Assembly: GCA_049967035.1 (NCBI GenBank)
Contig: JBMFTM010000015.1
Coordinates: 1-13,273 of the forward strand
Source: Acidifodinimicrobium sp049967035
GTDB taxonomy: Archaea; Nanobdellota; Nanobdellia; Parvarchaeales; Parvarchaeaceae
Reading direction: 5' to 3'
Length of the DNA: 13,273 nucleotides
Shown here: one piece after another, positions 1 through 5,151 of the stretch
Position numbering within the stretch: position 1 is the stretch's first letter
Layout: each line of letters begins with the position of its first letter
The notes under the pieces: model-generated
Seen by the model: the letters and a program-made list of their open reading frames with translations, nothing else
Told to the model about the DNA's origin: nothing
The model's database searches: none
Program-made: the position numbers and the translations under genes

Positions 1-278
1 ATGCACTGTCAAGATACTTGAAAAGACATCCTTCTGAAAATCGAATCGTAGAAGGCTTCACTCCTTTTCAGCGTTTCTATATCTCTTGGTCCCAAATTTG
101 GAAACAGAACATAACGGAGAAAGCTGCAAAAGTTCTTTCTCTTATTGATCCGCACTCACCTGGAAAAATACGTGGCCTCGTACCCGTCATAACCCATCCA
201 AATTTCGAGGAAACCTTCAGGGAAAAAAACCGGTTAAAACATTTGAGAATAGAACATCCTCCTATAGAGATCTGGTGA
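1..278 (+). CDS. M13-family zinc metallopeptidase, C-terminal fragment (cut by window edge)
   Basis: The reading frame is open from the left edge (codons from base 3) to a TGA at 276-278, so this is the end of a longer gene and not a small ORF starting at the TTG at 18. The ~91 visible residues match the conserved tail of neprilysin-like M13 peptidases: a GFTPxQRF block, an ISWSQIW stretch, the DPHSPGK block, and a chain ending in a terminal tryptophan (EIW). The zinc ligands (HExxH and the downstream Glu) would lie upstream and cannot be checked. Family members are metal-dependent oligopeptidases, secreted or membrane-bound in many organisms. The gene converges on the PadR pair, with only 30 bases between stop codons. 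The C-terminal end looks intact. Confidence 0.85.
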   Translation, partial: ALSRYLKRHPSENRIVEGFTPFQRFYISWSQIWKQNITEKAAKVLSLIDPHSPGKIRGLVPVITHPNFEETFREKNRLKHLRIEHPPIEIW

Positions 279-308
279 AATTGTGATGCCCAAAAATGGG
301 ACGAAAAA

Positions 309-767
309 TCAGTCAAGCAACTCATCGATCAGGTCCCTTATCTTGCGCAGATCTTCCTTTTCAGATGAGGACATCTCTGATTTTCTTTCCTTTAAGCTCC
401 TCAACCTTAAATTGATCTCTGCTATATCTTCCGACGAAGAGTTACTACCTACATCAAAAAACCAGCCCATCTTATGCCATGGGAACCATGAATCTCTCAA
501 AAGAGCCGCTCCTTTCTGCGAGGTCGTATAATATTTTTTCCCTTCCCTCTCATGAACACTTAGATAACCCTCCTCTGTCAATTCCTTAAGGAATAAGTAC
601 AGTGAACCTGGCGAGGGAGACCATCTTCCTCCGCTGAATTCTGATATCGCTGAGCCGATCTGAGCGCCGGTAACCTCTCTCTCCGATGCGATCGAGAGAA
701 TCCAATACCTCAGCCCAAACCCGCGTCTTTTATGAAAGCCGTGATTGAAGCCGAAATTCCCGAACAT
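309..767 (-). CDS. PadR-family transcriptional regulator (distal gene of tandem pair)
   Basis: This encodes about 152 residues. A glycine/phenylalanine-rich start (MFGNFGF...RRGFGLRYWIL) is followed by a PadR winged helix: YWILSIAS, a recognition-helix region around SPGSLYLFLKEL, and the wing LSVHEREGKKYYT. The charged C-terminal helix (repeated Glu/Lys, ending IDELLD) is the usual PadR dimerisation region. PadR proteins are small repressors that often control transporters or stress genes and themselves. I chose the ATG at 767-765 because the MFGN start matches the upstream paralogue, and a GGTGA ribosome-binding-like stretch overlaps the upstream stop. TTG at 785 or GTG at 782 would add six or five residues and overlap the upstream stop. 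It is translated with, and probably coupled to, the upstream PadR gene. Confidence 0.85.
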   Translation of the reverse strand: MFGNFGFNHGFHKRRGFGLRYWILSIASEREVTGAQIGSAISEFSGGRWSPSPGSLYLFLKELTEEGYLSVHEREGKKYYTTSQKGAALLRDSWFPWHKMGWFFDVGSNSSSEDIAEINLRLRSLKERKSEMSSSEKEDLRKIRDLIDELLD

Positions 768-778
768 AGTCTGATCCT

Positions 779-1093
779 TCACCAAATCAATTCCTTTCCT
801 TTTGATGTCAGAGAATAATAGGTTTTACCGTCCTGTTCATGCCTCTCCAGATAACCCTCATCAGTCAGATGTTTCAGATGAAGATTAATACAACCTAAGA
901 TCGGAAAGCTTGTATTTACCCTGAAATTTTTCAGCTGCTCAAACAATTCCTCCGCATTAAGGCTATGATCCGACAAGATATAAAGCAAGTCATAGTCCAA
1001 ACCCGTTAAGTCATTCATTTGCCTCATACGTCTTCCAGCTCCAAACCCGCCCCGGAAACCTGGGCCATTCCATCCATACCAATTTCCGAACAT
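779..1093 (-). CDS. Small PadR-family transcriptional regulator (proximal gene of tandem pair)
   Basis: This 104-residue protein is essentially one winged-helix domain after a Gly/Trp/Phe-rich leader beginning MFGN. Visible PadR features are YDLLYILSDHSLNAEELFEQL (helices 1-2), a HLKHLTDEGYLERHEQDGK wing and TYYSLTSKGKEL. It lacks the C-terminal dimerisation helix of its neighbour, so it may dimerise differently or pair with the neighbour. The ATG at 1093-1091 has a strong GGAGGAG ribosome-binding site directly upstream on the minus strand. A perfect inverted repeat lies 15 bases upstream of this ATG, between a TATA-like box and the start, which suggests autoregulation. The stop (781-779) lies 11 bases upstream of the chosen start of the next PadR gene. 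Confidence 0.85.
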   Translation of the reverse strand: MFGNWYGWNGPGFRGGFGAGRRMRQMNDLTGLDYDLLYILSDHSLNAEELFEQLKNFRVNTSFPILGCINLHLKHLTDEGYLERHEQDGKTYYSLTSKGKELIW

Positions 1094-1107
1094 ATCTCCT
1101 CCATCAT

Positions 1108-1134
1108 TAATAGTATCTATTTTAGATACTATTA
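1108..1134. promoter_or_regulatory. Probable PadR operator: perfect 12-bp inverted repeat
   Basis: The arms TAATAGTATCTA (1108-1119) and TAGATACTATTA (1123-1134) are exact reverse complements around a 3-base TTT centre. The repeat sits between a TATA-like box on the minus strand and the first PadR start codon, so a bound protein would block initiation or early elongation. A weaker related pair, ACTAT (1141-1145) and ATAGT (1159-1163), lies just upstream. The operator role is inferred from position and symmetry. Confidence 0.75.
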
Positions 1135-1160
1135 TTTGACACTATAATAGAGATTTTCAT

Positions 1161-1170
1161 AGTATTTAAG
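1161..1170. promoter_or_regulatory. Shared TATA-like box between PadR operon and Nudix remnant
   Basis: The sequence agtatttaag reads as a TATA box in both directions (CTTAAATA on minus, TATTTAAG on plus). On minus it would set a start site near 1137, just before the inverted repeat. On plus it would set a start near 1190, matching a leaderless ATG at 1193. This is inferred from spacing only. Confidence 0.5.
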
Positions 1171-1192
1171 CTTTTCGCTCCTCCCTTAGAAT

Positions 1193-1348
1193 ATGAAGTT
1201 TGAGTTCTCAGCTGGATTCATCGTCGTAAGAGACGGAAGATTTCTGCTGCTTTTCTCTTCTGGTATAGGCCTCACTTCATTCGCGTCTGCGCCAACAACA
1301 TCTGCAGCGTCTACAACCTTTTTAAGGATATTTAAGAATATCCAATAA
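1193..1348 (+). pseudogene. Nudix hydrolase N-terminal remnant
   Basis: An ATG at 1193, correctly spaced from the TATA-like box, opens a 51-codon frame. Its first ~23 residues (MKFEFSAGFIVVRDGRFLLL and the following FSS) look like the first strands of a bis(5'-nucleosyl)-tetraphosphatase-type Nudix protein: the FSAGxIV motif, then a short turn and a hydrophobic strand. After about base 1260 the similarity stops. The remaining codons (IGLTSFASAPTTSAAS...) are the antisense of the agmatinase-like piece, and the frame closes at TAA 1346-1348. No Nudix box (GX5EX7REUXEEXGU) is present, so the product cannot be an active hydrolase. This is the start of a gene joined to unrelated DNA. Confidence 0.6.
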
Positions 1349-1388
1349 CTCATCCCACCCGGCTGCGGCGTGCCCACTCCCGGTGCAG
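1258..1388 (-). pseudogene. Agmatinase/arginase-family C-terminal fragment
   Basis: Read on the minus strand, this piece gives APGVGTPQPGGMSYWIF, then a helix-like LNILKKVVDAADVVGADANEVRP and IPEE. It resembles the region after the metal centre in ureohydrolases, where FAPGVGTPEPGG, the substrate-binding helix and a VVGFDVVEVxP strand occur in that order. The metal-binding motifs are absent on the upstream side. Downstream of codon IPEE the frame runs antisense to the Nudix remnant without further family resemblance. The upstream side passes into antisense of the SPFH piece around 1385-1390. There is no credible start or full domain, so it is a broken fragment. Family identity rests on pattern memory alone. 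Confidence 0.5.
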
Positions 1389-1636
1389 GAGAAGGCGGTA
1401 AGGCATTGGATGACAGGTCTGTGATGTACCTTTATCTTCAGGCGCTTAAACAGATGGGTGAATCCAGCTCTTCAAAGATAGTCCTTCCTATGCAATTCTT
1501 CCAAGGGCTTGGAGGGATGGCAGGCGGCTTAGCCGGCTTATCCACTACCGCGATAGCTTCTCTTGGAGGACAGCAGAACGTTCAGAATGTAATAGACTCA
1601 ATAAAGCAGAAGATAACAGAAGCCGCAAAGACATGA
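1370..1636 (+). pseudogene. SPFH/band 7 (stomatin-like) protein, C-terminal fragment
   Basis: From roughly 1390 the frame reads KALDDRSVMYLYLQALKQMG, then ESSSSKIVLPMQFFQGLGG. This is the pattern seen at the end of stomatin/prohibitin-family proteins: a YLxxLKxM helix, then a small polar segment, then a KIxxPxxF strand. It is followed by a Gly/Ala-rich stretch and a terminal amphipathic helix (VQNVIDSIKQKITEAAKT). The membrane anchor and nearly all of the SPFH domain are missing. The upstream DNA is the opposite-strand agmatinase-like piece, and the frame is closed by TAA at 1346. The GTG at 1370 has no ribosome-binding site. A real short gene is possible but less likely than a remnant. Confidence 0.5.
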
Positions 1637-1668
1637 GTTTTTAAGTATCAAAGACCAATCCGAGGCAA

Positions 1669-1682
1669 GCTTTACATAAAGC
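1669..1682. repeat. Short dyad GCTTTA-ca-TAAAGC
   Basis: Six-base perfect arms flank a 2-base centre in the non-coding region upstream of the RAM-radA operon, about 80 bases before its TATA box. It could be a protein-binding site. Chance occurrence is also possible in AT-rich DNA. Confidence 0.4.
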
Positions 1683-1737
1683 AAGGCTTCAAGAAAACAA
1701 AAAAGTAAGGTTGGATTTACTATTTCTTGAAGTTTTG
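1682..1737. repeat. Long inverted repeat upstream of the RAM-radA operon
   Basis: CTTCAAGAAA (1687-1696) and TTTCTTGAAG (1723-1732) are perfect 10-base arms. With two G-U pairs the stem extends to 15 bp (1682-1696 with 1723-1737), leaving a 26-base loop. It lies 20-30 bases upstream of the operon's TATA box and downstream of the SPFH remnant. It could be an operator pair for the operon, or a hairpin at the end of a transcript from the left. The sequence alone does not decide. Confidence 0.55.
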
Positions 1738-1750
1738 AGTTGAAAGTAAA

Positions 1751-1760
1751 AGTTATATAA
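1751..1760 (+). promoter_or_regulatory. TATA box for the RAM-radA-mrp operon
   Basis: The AT-rich agttatataa element is preceded by a purine-rich BRE-like stretch (gaaagtaaa). The expected start site is about 1778-1790. That excludes the ATG at 1768 as the start codon and fits the ATG at 1792 as leaderless or nearly so. Confidence 0.65.
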
Positions 1761-1791
1761 GTCTAAAATGATAAGAGTATTAAGTTATTGT

Positions 1792-2040
1792 ATGCTAGGG
1801 GCTTTCATTTATATAAAAACAAGGGAGGATGTGCCGGTTTCAGTGCTGGAGATAGCCCAAGATATAGCAAAAATAAAAGATGTTAGCGAAGTGATGCTGA
1901 CAAGCGGGGAATGGCCTATAGTTGTAAAGATAAATTATGAGAATATGACAGACCTATCCAACTTTGTCGTTTCGGAATTAGGTAAGATAAGGGGTGTCGG
2001 CAAGACCGATACCGTAGTGATATTGGATCAAATAAAATAG
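1792..2040 (+). CDS. Stand-alone RAM domain (Lrp/AsnC effector-binding) protein
   Basis: This 82-residue protein has the βαββαβ pattern of the Lrp/AsnC C-terminal domain and no helix-turn-helix: MLGAFIYIKT, a helix with VLEIAQDIAKI, VSEVMLTSGEWPIVVKI, a second helix NLSNF-like segment ending LGKIRGV, and TDTVVIL. The TSGEWPIVVK core corresponds to the family's (V/T)xGxYD(I/L) strand pair. Stand-alone RAM proteins form ring-like oligomers that bind amino acids and may modulate full-length Lrp proteins. The ATG at 1768 would add eight residues but lies too close to the TATA box. It is followed after 10 bases by radA, so the two are surely co-transcribed. Whether it senses a metabolite to adjust recombinase expression is unknown. 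Confidence 0.8.
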   Translation: MLGAFIYIKTREDVPVSVLEIAQDIAKIKDVSEVMLTSGEWPIVVKINYENMTDLSNFVVSELGKIRGVGKTDTVVILDQIK

Positions 2041-2048
2041 GAGGGGAG
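2041..2048 (+). promoter_or_regulatory. Strong ribosome-binding site for radA
   Basis: GAGGGGAG follows the RAM-gene stop directly and ends three bases before the radA ATG. It marks radA as an internal operon gene translated by Shine-Dalgarno pairing, unlike the leaderless first genes in this window. Confidence 0.6.
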
Positions 2049-2050
2049 AT

Positions 2051-3055
2051 ATGGCGGAGAAGGAGACAAAAGTCAAGGCAGAAGATAACGGCGAGTTTGA
2101 ATACAAGGATATAAAGGATTTGGAGGGCGTTGGAAGCGCAATTGCCTCAAAACTAAAGAACGCAGGCTATGTTGATATAATCTCATTGGCAACTGCAAAC
2201 CCATTGACTGTAGCGGAGGTATGTGAGATTGGTGAAACAACCGCAAGGAAGATAATAGCAGAGGCAAGAGAAGAAGCTAAGATGAATTTCATGTCCGGCT
2301 TGGAGTTTGAGGACAAAAGAAAACAAGTGCAAAGGATAACAACAGGAAGTAAGGCATTAGATATCCTGCTCGGCGGTGGGGTAGAGACACAGGCTATAAC
2401 AGAGTTCTATGGGGAATACGGCTCAGGTAAAAGTCAGGTAGCATTCCAGCTTTCAATCAATGCTCAGTTGCCGCCTGAGAAGGGCGGACTGAATGGGCAT
2501 GTCATCTGGATAGATACAGAAGGAACATTCAGGCCTTCGAGAGTGGAGCAATTGGCGATAGCGCAAAATCTCGATCCAAAGACAGCATTGGAAAATATAA
2601 AGATAGGCAGAGCTTACTCCTCGGATCACCAAATTCTGCTCGTGGATAAGATACCTGATATAATAAATGCCGATCCAAAAATAAAATTAGTCATAGTTGA
2701 TAGCATGATGGCGCTATTTAGGGCAGAGTATGTGGGCAGAGGTACATTGGCAGACAGGCAGCAGAAGGTAAATGTTATAATGCACAATCTTCAACGGCTT
2801 GCGGACAGGTTCAATCTAGCAGTTTATGTGACTAACCAGGTCATGGCAAGACCAGACATACTATTCGGTGACCCAACCGTTGCGGTCGGGGGCCATATAA
2901 TAGGCCATGTTGCGACCTACAGAGTGTACCTTAGGAAAGGGAAGAAAGGTATACGTGTAGCAAGGCTAGTCGATTCCCCCAACCTTCCGGAGGGAGAAGC
3001 TACATTTGAAGTGACTTCCGAAGGGATAAAGGACGCAGAGGAAAAAGAAAAATGA
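2051..3055 (+). CDS. radA: DNA repair and recombination protein RadA
   Basis: RadA is the archaeal Rad51/RecA recombinase. It forms ATP-dependent filaments on single-stranded DNA and catalyses strand exchange. At 334 residues it has normal family length. A helix-hairpin-helix N-terminal domain (about 18-75, with DLEGVGSAIASKL) is followed by the interdomain linker (FMSG near 80-83, the region of the polymerisation motif) and the ATPase core. Walker A is GEYGSGKS at 121-128, the IDTEG block is at 154-158, and Walker B is LVIVD at 213-217. The L2 DNA-binding loop lies around 263-281 (NQV...GDPTVAVGGHIIGH). It carries no intein. It is the middle gene of the RAM-radA-mrp operon, and its stop overlaps the next start (ATGA). 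Confidence 0.97.
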   Translation: MAEKETKVKAEDNGEFEYKDIKDLEGVGSAIASKLKNAGYVDIISLATANPLTVAEVCEIGETTARKIIAEAREEAKMNFMSGLEFEDKRKQVQRITTGSKALDILLGGGVETQAITEFYGEYGSGKSQVAFQLSINAQLPPEKGGLNGHVIWIDTEGTFRPSRVEQLAIAQNLDPKTALENIKIGRAYSSDHQILLVDKIPDIINADPKIKLVIVDSMMALFRAEYVGRGTLADRQQKVNVIMHNLQRLADRFNLAVYVTNQVMARPDILFGDPTVAVGGHIIGHVATYRVYLRKGKKGIRVARLVDSPNLPEGEATFEVTSEGIKDAEEKEK

Positions 3056-4086
3056 ACATTTCTGCAGAGGAAAGCAAGAAGATACTCTCTCTTCTTGAAA
3101 GTGTGAACGATCCTGAGATCGGCTTGAGCATAGTCAAGCTTAAGATGATAAAGTCGATAGAGAGGGAAGGCGGCAAATTAATAGTCCATTTGAAACTTAC
3201 CGTCCCAGGCTGCCCCCTTTCAGGGACACTTGAGAAGGATATAAAGGACAGGCTGGAATCAGCAGGCTATAAAGAAGTCGAAGTAAAATTCGGTTACATG
3301 ACAAAAGAAGAACTGGAAGAGGTGAAACAGCAGCTTAAAAAAGAGAATAAGATAACCCCACCCCCGATAGAGAAATTCGAGAAAAGAGGCATAAAGAGCG
3401 TTGTTGCTGTTTATTCTGCGAAAGGGGGAGTAGGGAAGAGCACAGTTGTTTCGATGCTGGCTTTAGCAGCGACGAATGAAGGCTACAAGACTGGCATACT
3501 TGACTGCGATATCTCTGGCCCTTCCATTAAGTCAATATTTAGACTAAGCGGTTTTGCAGAGGTTGGAGAGAACAAAAAGTTTGTTCCAATGGATTTTATG
3601 GGGATTAAGATCATGAGCGCAGACATGCTCACTGATGCGCAGGTGCTGATATGGCGTGGCCCTTTGGTTTCCTCTGCGATAAAGCAGATGTATAGCGACA
3701 CGGATTGGGGGGATTTAGATGTGCTGTTTCTCGATCTTCCACCTGGCACAAGTGATGCGCCTCTAACAGTCTTTCAGTCGCTTCCAGTTGACAAGATGAT
3801 AATAGTTACAACCCCAAATAGTCTAGCCCAGATAACAAGCAGAAAGACGGAATTGATGGCTGACGCATTGAAGATCCCAGTCGTAGGCATAATCGAAAAC
3901 ATGGACTATATAGAGCACAACGGCGAAAAGATATCCTTGGAAAAAAGGAACAAAGATGTTTCATTTAGTTCAGAGGTTTTATCAAAACTCCCCTATGATT
4001 TAGATATAGAGGATAAGATAATAGGGAATAGACTTGATGGAACCGCCATAGCCGAGCTAAAGAAGGCAATAAAAGTTATCCTCTAG
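3052..4086 (+). CDS. Mrp/NBP35-family P-loop ATPase with N-terminal DUF59 domain
   Basis: This 344-residue protein combines a MIP18/DUF59 domain (about 1-85, with the conserved VPGCPL at 51-56) and a Mrp-type deviant P-loop ATPase. KGGVGKST lies at 124-131, the A' motif DCDISGPS at 151-158, and DLPPGTSD at 228-235. Mrp/ApbC proteins normally act as iron-sulfur cluster carriers. The usual CxxC cluster-bridging motif follows the VENM strand; here that region reads IIENMDYIEHNGEKIS with no cysteine. The only cysteines in the whole protein are C54 and C152. It may therefore work without a bridging cluster, or rely on DUF59 Cys54. The ATG overlaps the radA stop by four bases, implying translational coupling. 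Confidence 0.93.
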   Translation: MNISAEESKKILSLLESVNDPEIGLSIVKLKMIKSIEREGGKLIVHLKLTVPGCPLSGTLEKDIKDRLESAGYKEVEVKFGYMTKEELEEVKQQLKKENKITPPPIEKFEKRGIKSVVAVYSAKGGVGKSTVVSMLALAATNEGYKTGILDCDISGPSIKSIFRLSGFAEVGENKKFVPMDFMGIKIMSADMLTDAQVLIWRGPLVSSAIKQMYSDTDWGDLDVLFLDLPPGTSDAPLTVFQSLPVDKMIIVTTPNSLAQITSRKTELMADALKIPVVGIIENMDYIEHNGEKISLEKRNKDVSFSSEVLSKLPYDLDIEDKIIGNRLDGTAIAELKKAIKVIL

Positions 4087-4110
4087 CGATAAATACCTTA
4101 CGAAAAGGCT

Positions 4111-4118
4111 TTTAAATA
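4111..4118 (+). promoter_or_regulatory. TATA box for the YvcK-like gene
   Basis: TTTAAATA is preceded by a purine-rich BRE-like sequence (cgaaaaggc). The predicted start site lies near 4140, a leader of about 10 bases. It separates this gene from the mrp operon. Confidence 0.65.
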
Positions 4119-4150
4119 AGTTCCCTTCATAGTAAGATTGTAAATACATT

Positions 4151-5074
4151 ATGAAAACTATCACTATATTTGGCGGGGCTGGTGCAAAGAACACACTCCT
4201 AGCGCTGAAGGATTTGAAAGGCTTAAAGATATACAGCATTCCCTCTGTATTTGACTCAGGTGGCTCAACAGGGGAGATAAGGCGTACATTTAAAGTATAT
4301 GCTTTGGGCGACTTAAGAGAGCATCTTCTGGCTGTTTCTGAGGATAAAAACATTGCATCGGCTTTATCAATCAGAATAAAATCCAAGGGTGAGAACCACA
4401 GCCTTGGGAATATATTTCTATTGAACATGATCAAGAAATACGGGGAGGATTATCTCGATGTCGTTCATAAAATATTAGCAATACCGAGTCATATAAAAGT
4501 TATGCCGATAGTTTCAAATGTGAATTATAGCGGCAATCTCATAGTGTACTCTAACAGTGGAAAATTAGTTGGTGAGGATAGCCTTGATGTAAACAGACAG
4601 CTAAAAGTTAGAGACGTAAAACTTGAAAAAAAGACAAAGATAAGCGAAGAAGCTAAGAAAGCGTTGCTTTCCTCTGATTATATAGTGTTCGGGCCAGGCG
4701 ACTTATACTCCTCTTTGATTCCGAATCTCCTTGTAGATGGTGCACATGAGGCGCTCACTAAGTCAAAGGCCAAGAAAATCCTGATAACAAATATAATGAA
4801 CAAGGTAAGCGAAACCAGTGGCTTCAAAACTTCTGATTTTGTCAATGCTTTTGGAAGATTTGGAGTATCCTTCGATAAGGTTGTTGCAAATAACAGATAC
4901 CTCGATAAAGCTAAAAGGGTGAAGGCAAAGTATGGTTACCTTCATGGTTTCGTAAAGAATGACTTAACTGGGGAAAATGTGATTGAAAGTGATCTTATCA
5001 ATGAAAAAATACCTTATGAGCATGACCCTACAAAGCTAAGAGAAGCATTAAGAGATGTGATATTCAGAGATTAA
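4151..5074 (+). CDS. YvcK/CofD-like (UPF0052) protein
   Basis: The 307-residue protein has the family motifs in order: a glycine-rich loop FGGAGAKN (7-14), DSGGSTGEIRR (35-45), the ALGDLREHLLA block (51-61), HSLGN (83-87), GPGDLYSSLIPNLL (181-194) and TNIMNKVSETSGF (213-225). This arrangement matches YvcK, a UDP-sugar-binding regulator of carbon and cell-wall metabolism in bacteria, better than CofD, which transfers phospholactate in F420 synthesis. The glycine loop is GGAGAKN where YvcK usually has GGGTG. Role and ligand in archaea are not established. It is a single gene with its own TATA box. Confidence 0.85.
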   Translation: MKTITIFGGAGAKNTLLALKDLKGLKIYSIPSVFDSGGSTGEIRRTFKVYALGDLREHLLAVSEDKNIASALSIRIKSKGENHSLGNIFLLNMIKKYGEDYLDVVHKILAIPSHIKVMPIVSNVNYSGNLIVYSNSGKLVGEDSLDVNRQLKVRDVKLEKKTKISEEAKKALLSSDYIVFGPGDLYSSLIPNLLVDGAHEALTKSKAKKILITNIMNKVSETSGFKTSDFVNAFGRFGVSFDKVVANNRYLDKAKRVKAKYGYLHGFVKNDLTGENVIESDLINEKIPYEHDPTKLREALRDVIFRD

Positions 5075-5122
5075 ACTTTAATATAATTGAATTCTAGATG
5101 ACTTATAGCAGAATTTCAAAGG

Positions 5123-5130
5123 ATTTATAG
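5123..5130 (+). promoter_or_regulatory. TATA box for the glycerol-3-phosphate dehydrogenase unit
   Basis: ATTTATAG is preceded by caaagg and centred about 26 bases before the ATG at 5152. This places the transcription start at or beside the start codon, a leaderless arrangement. Confidence 0.65.
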
Positions 5131-5151
5131 TTTCAATGATTTACACTGTAA

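Noticed and set aside
283..531. Plus-strand frame antisense to the distal PadR gene
   Set aside because: It is a shadow of a clear PadR gene, with low-complexity composition and no family resemblance.
1768..1791. Earlier ATG for the RAM protein
   Set aside because: It is too close to the TATA box, and the family's first strand begins at the ATG at 1792.
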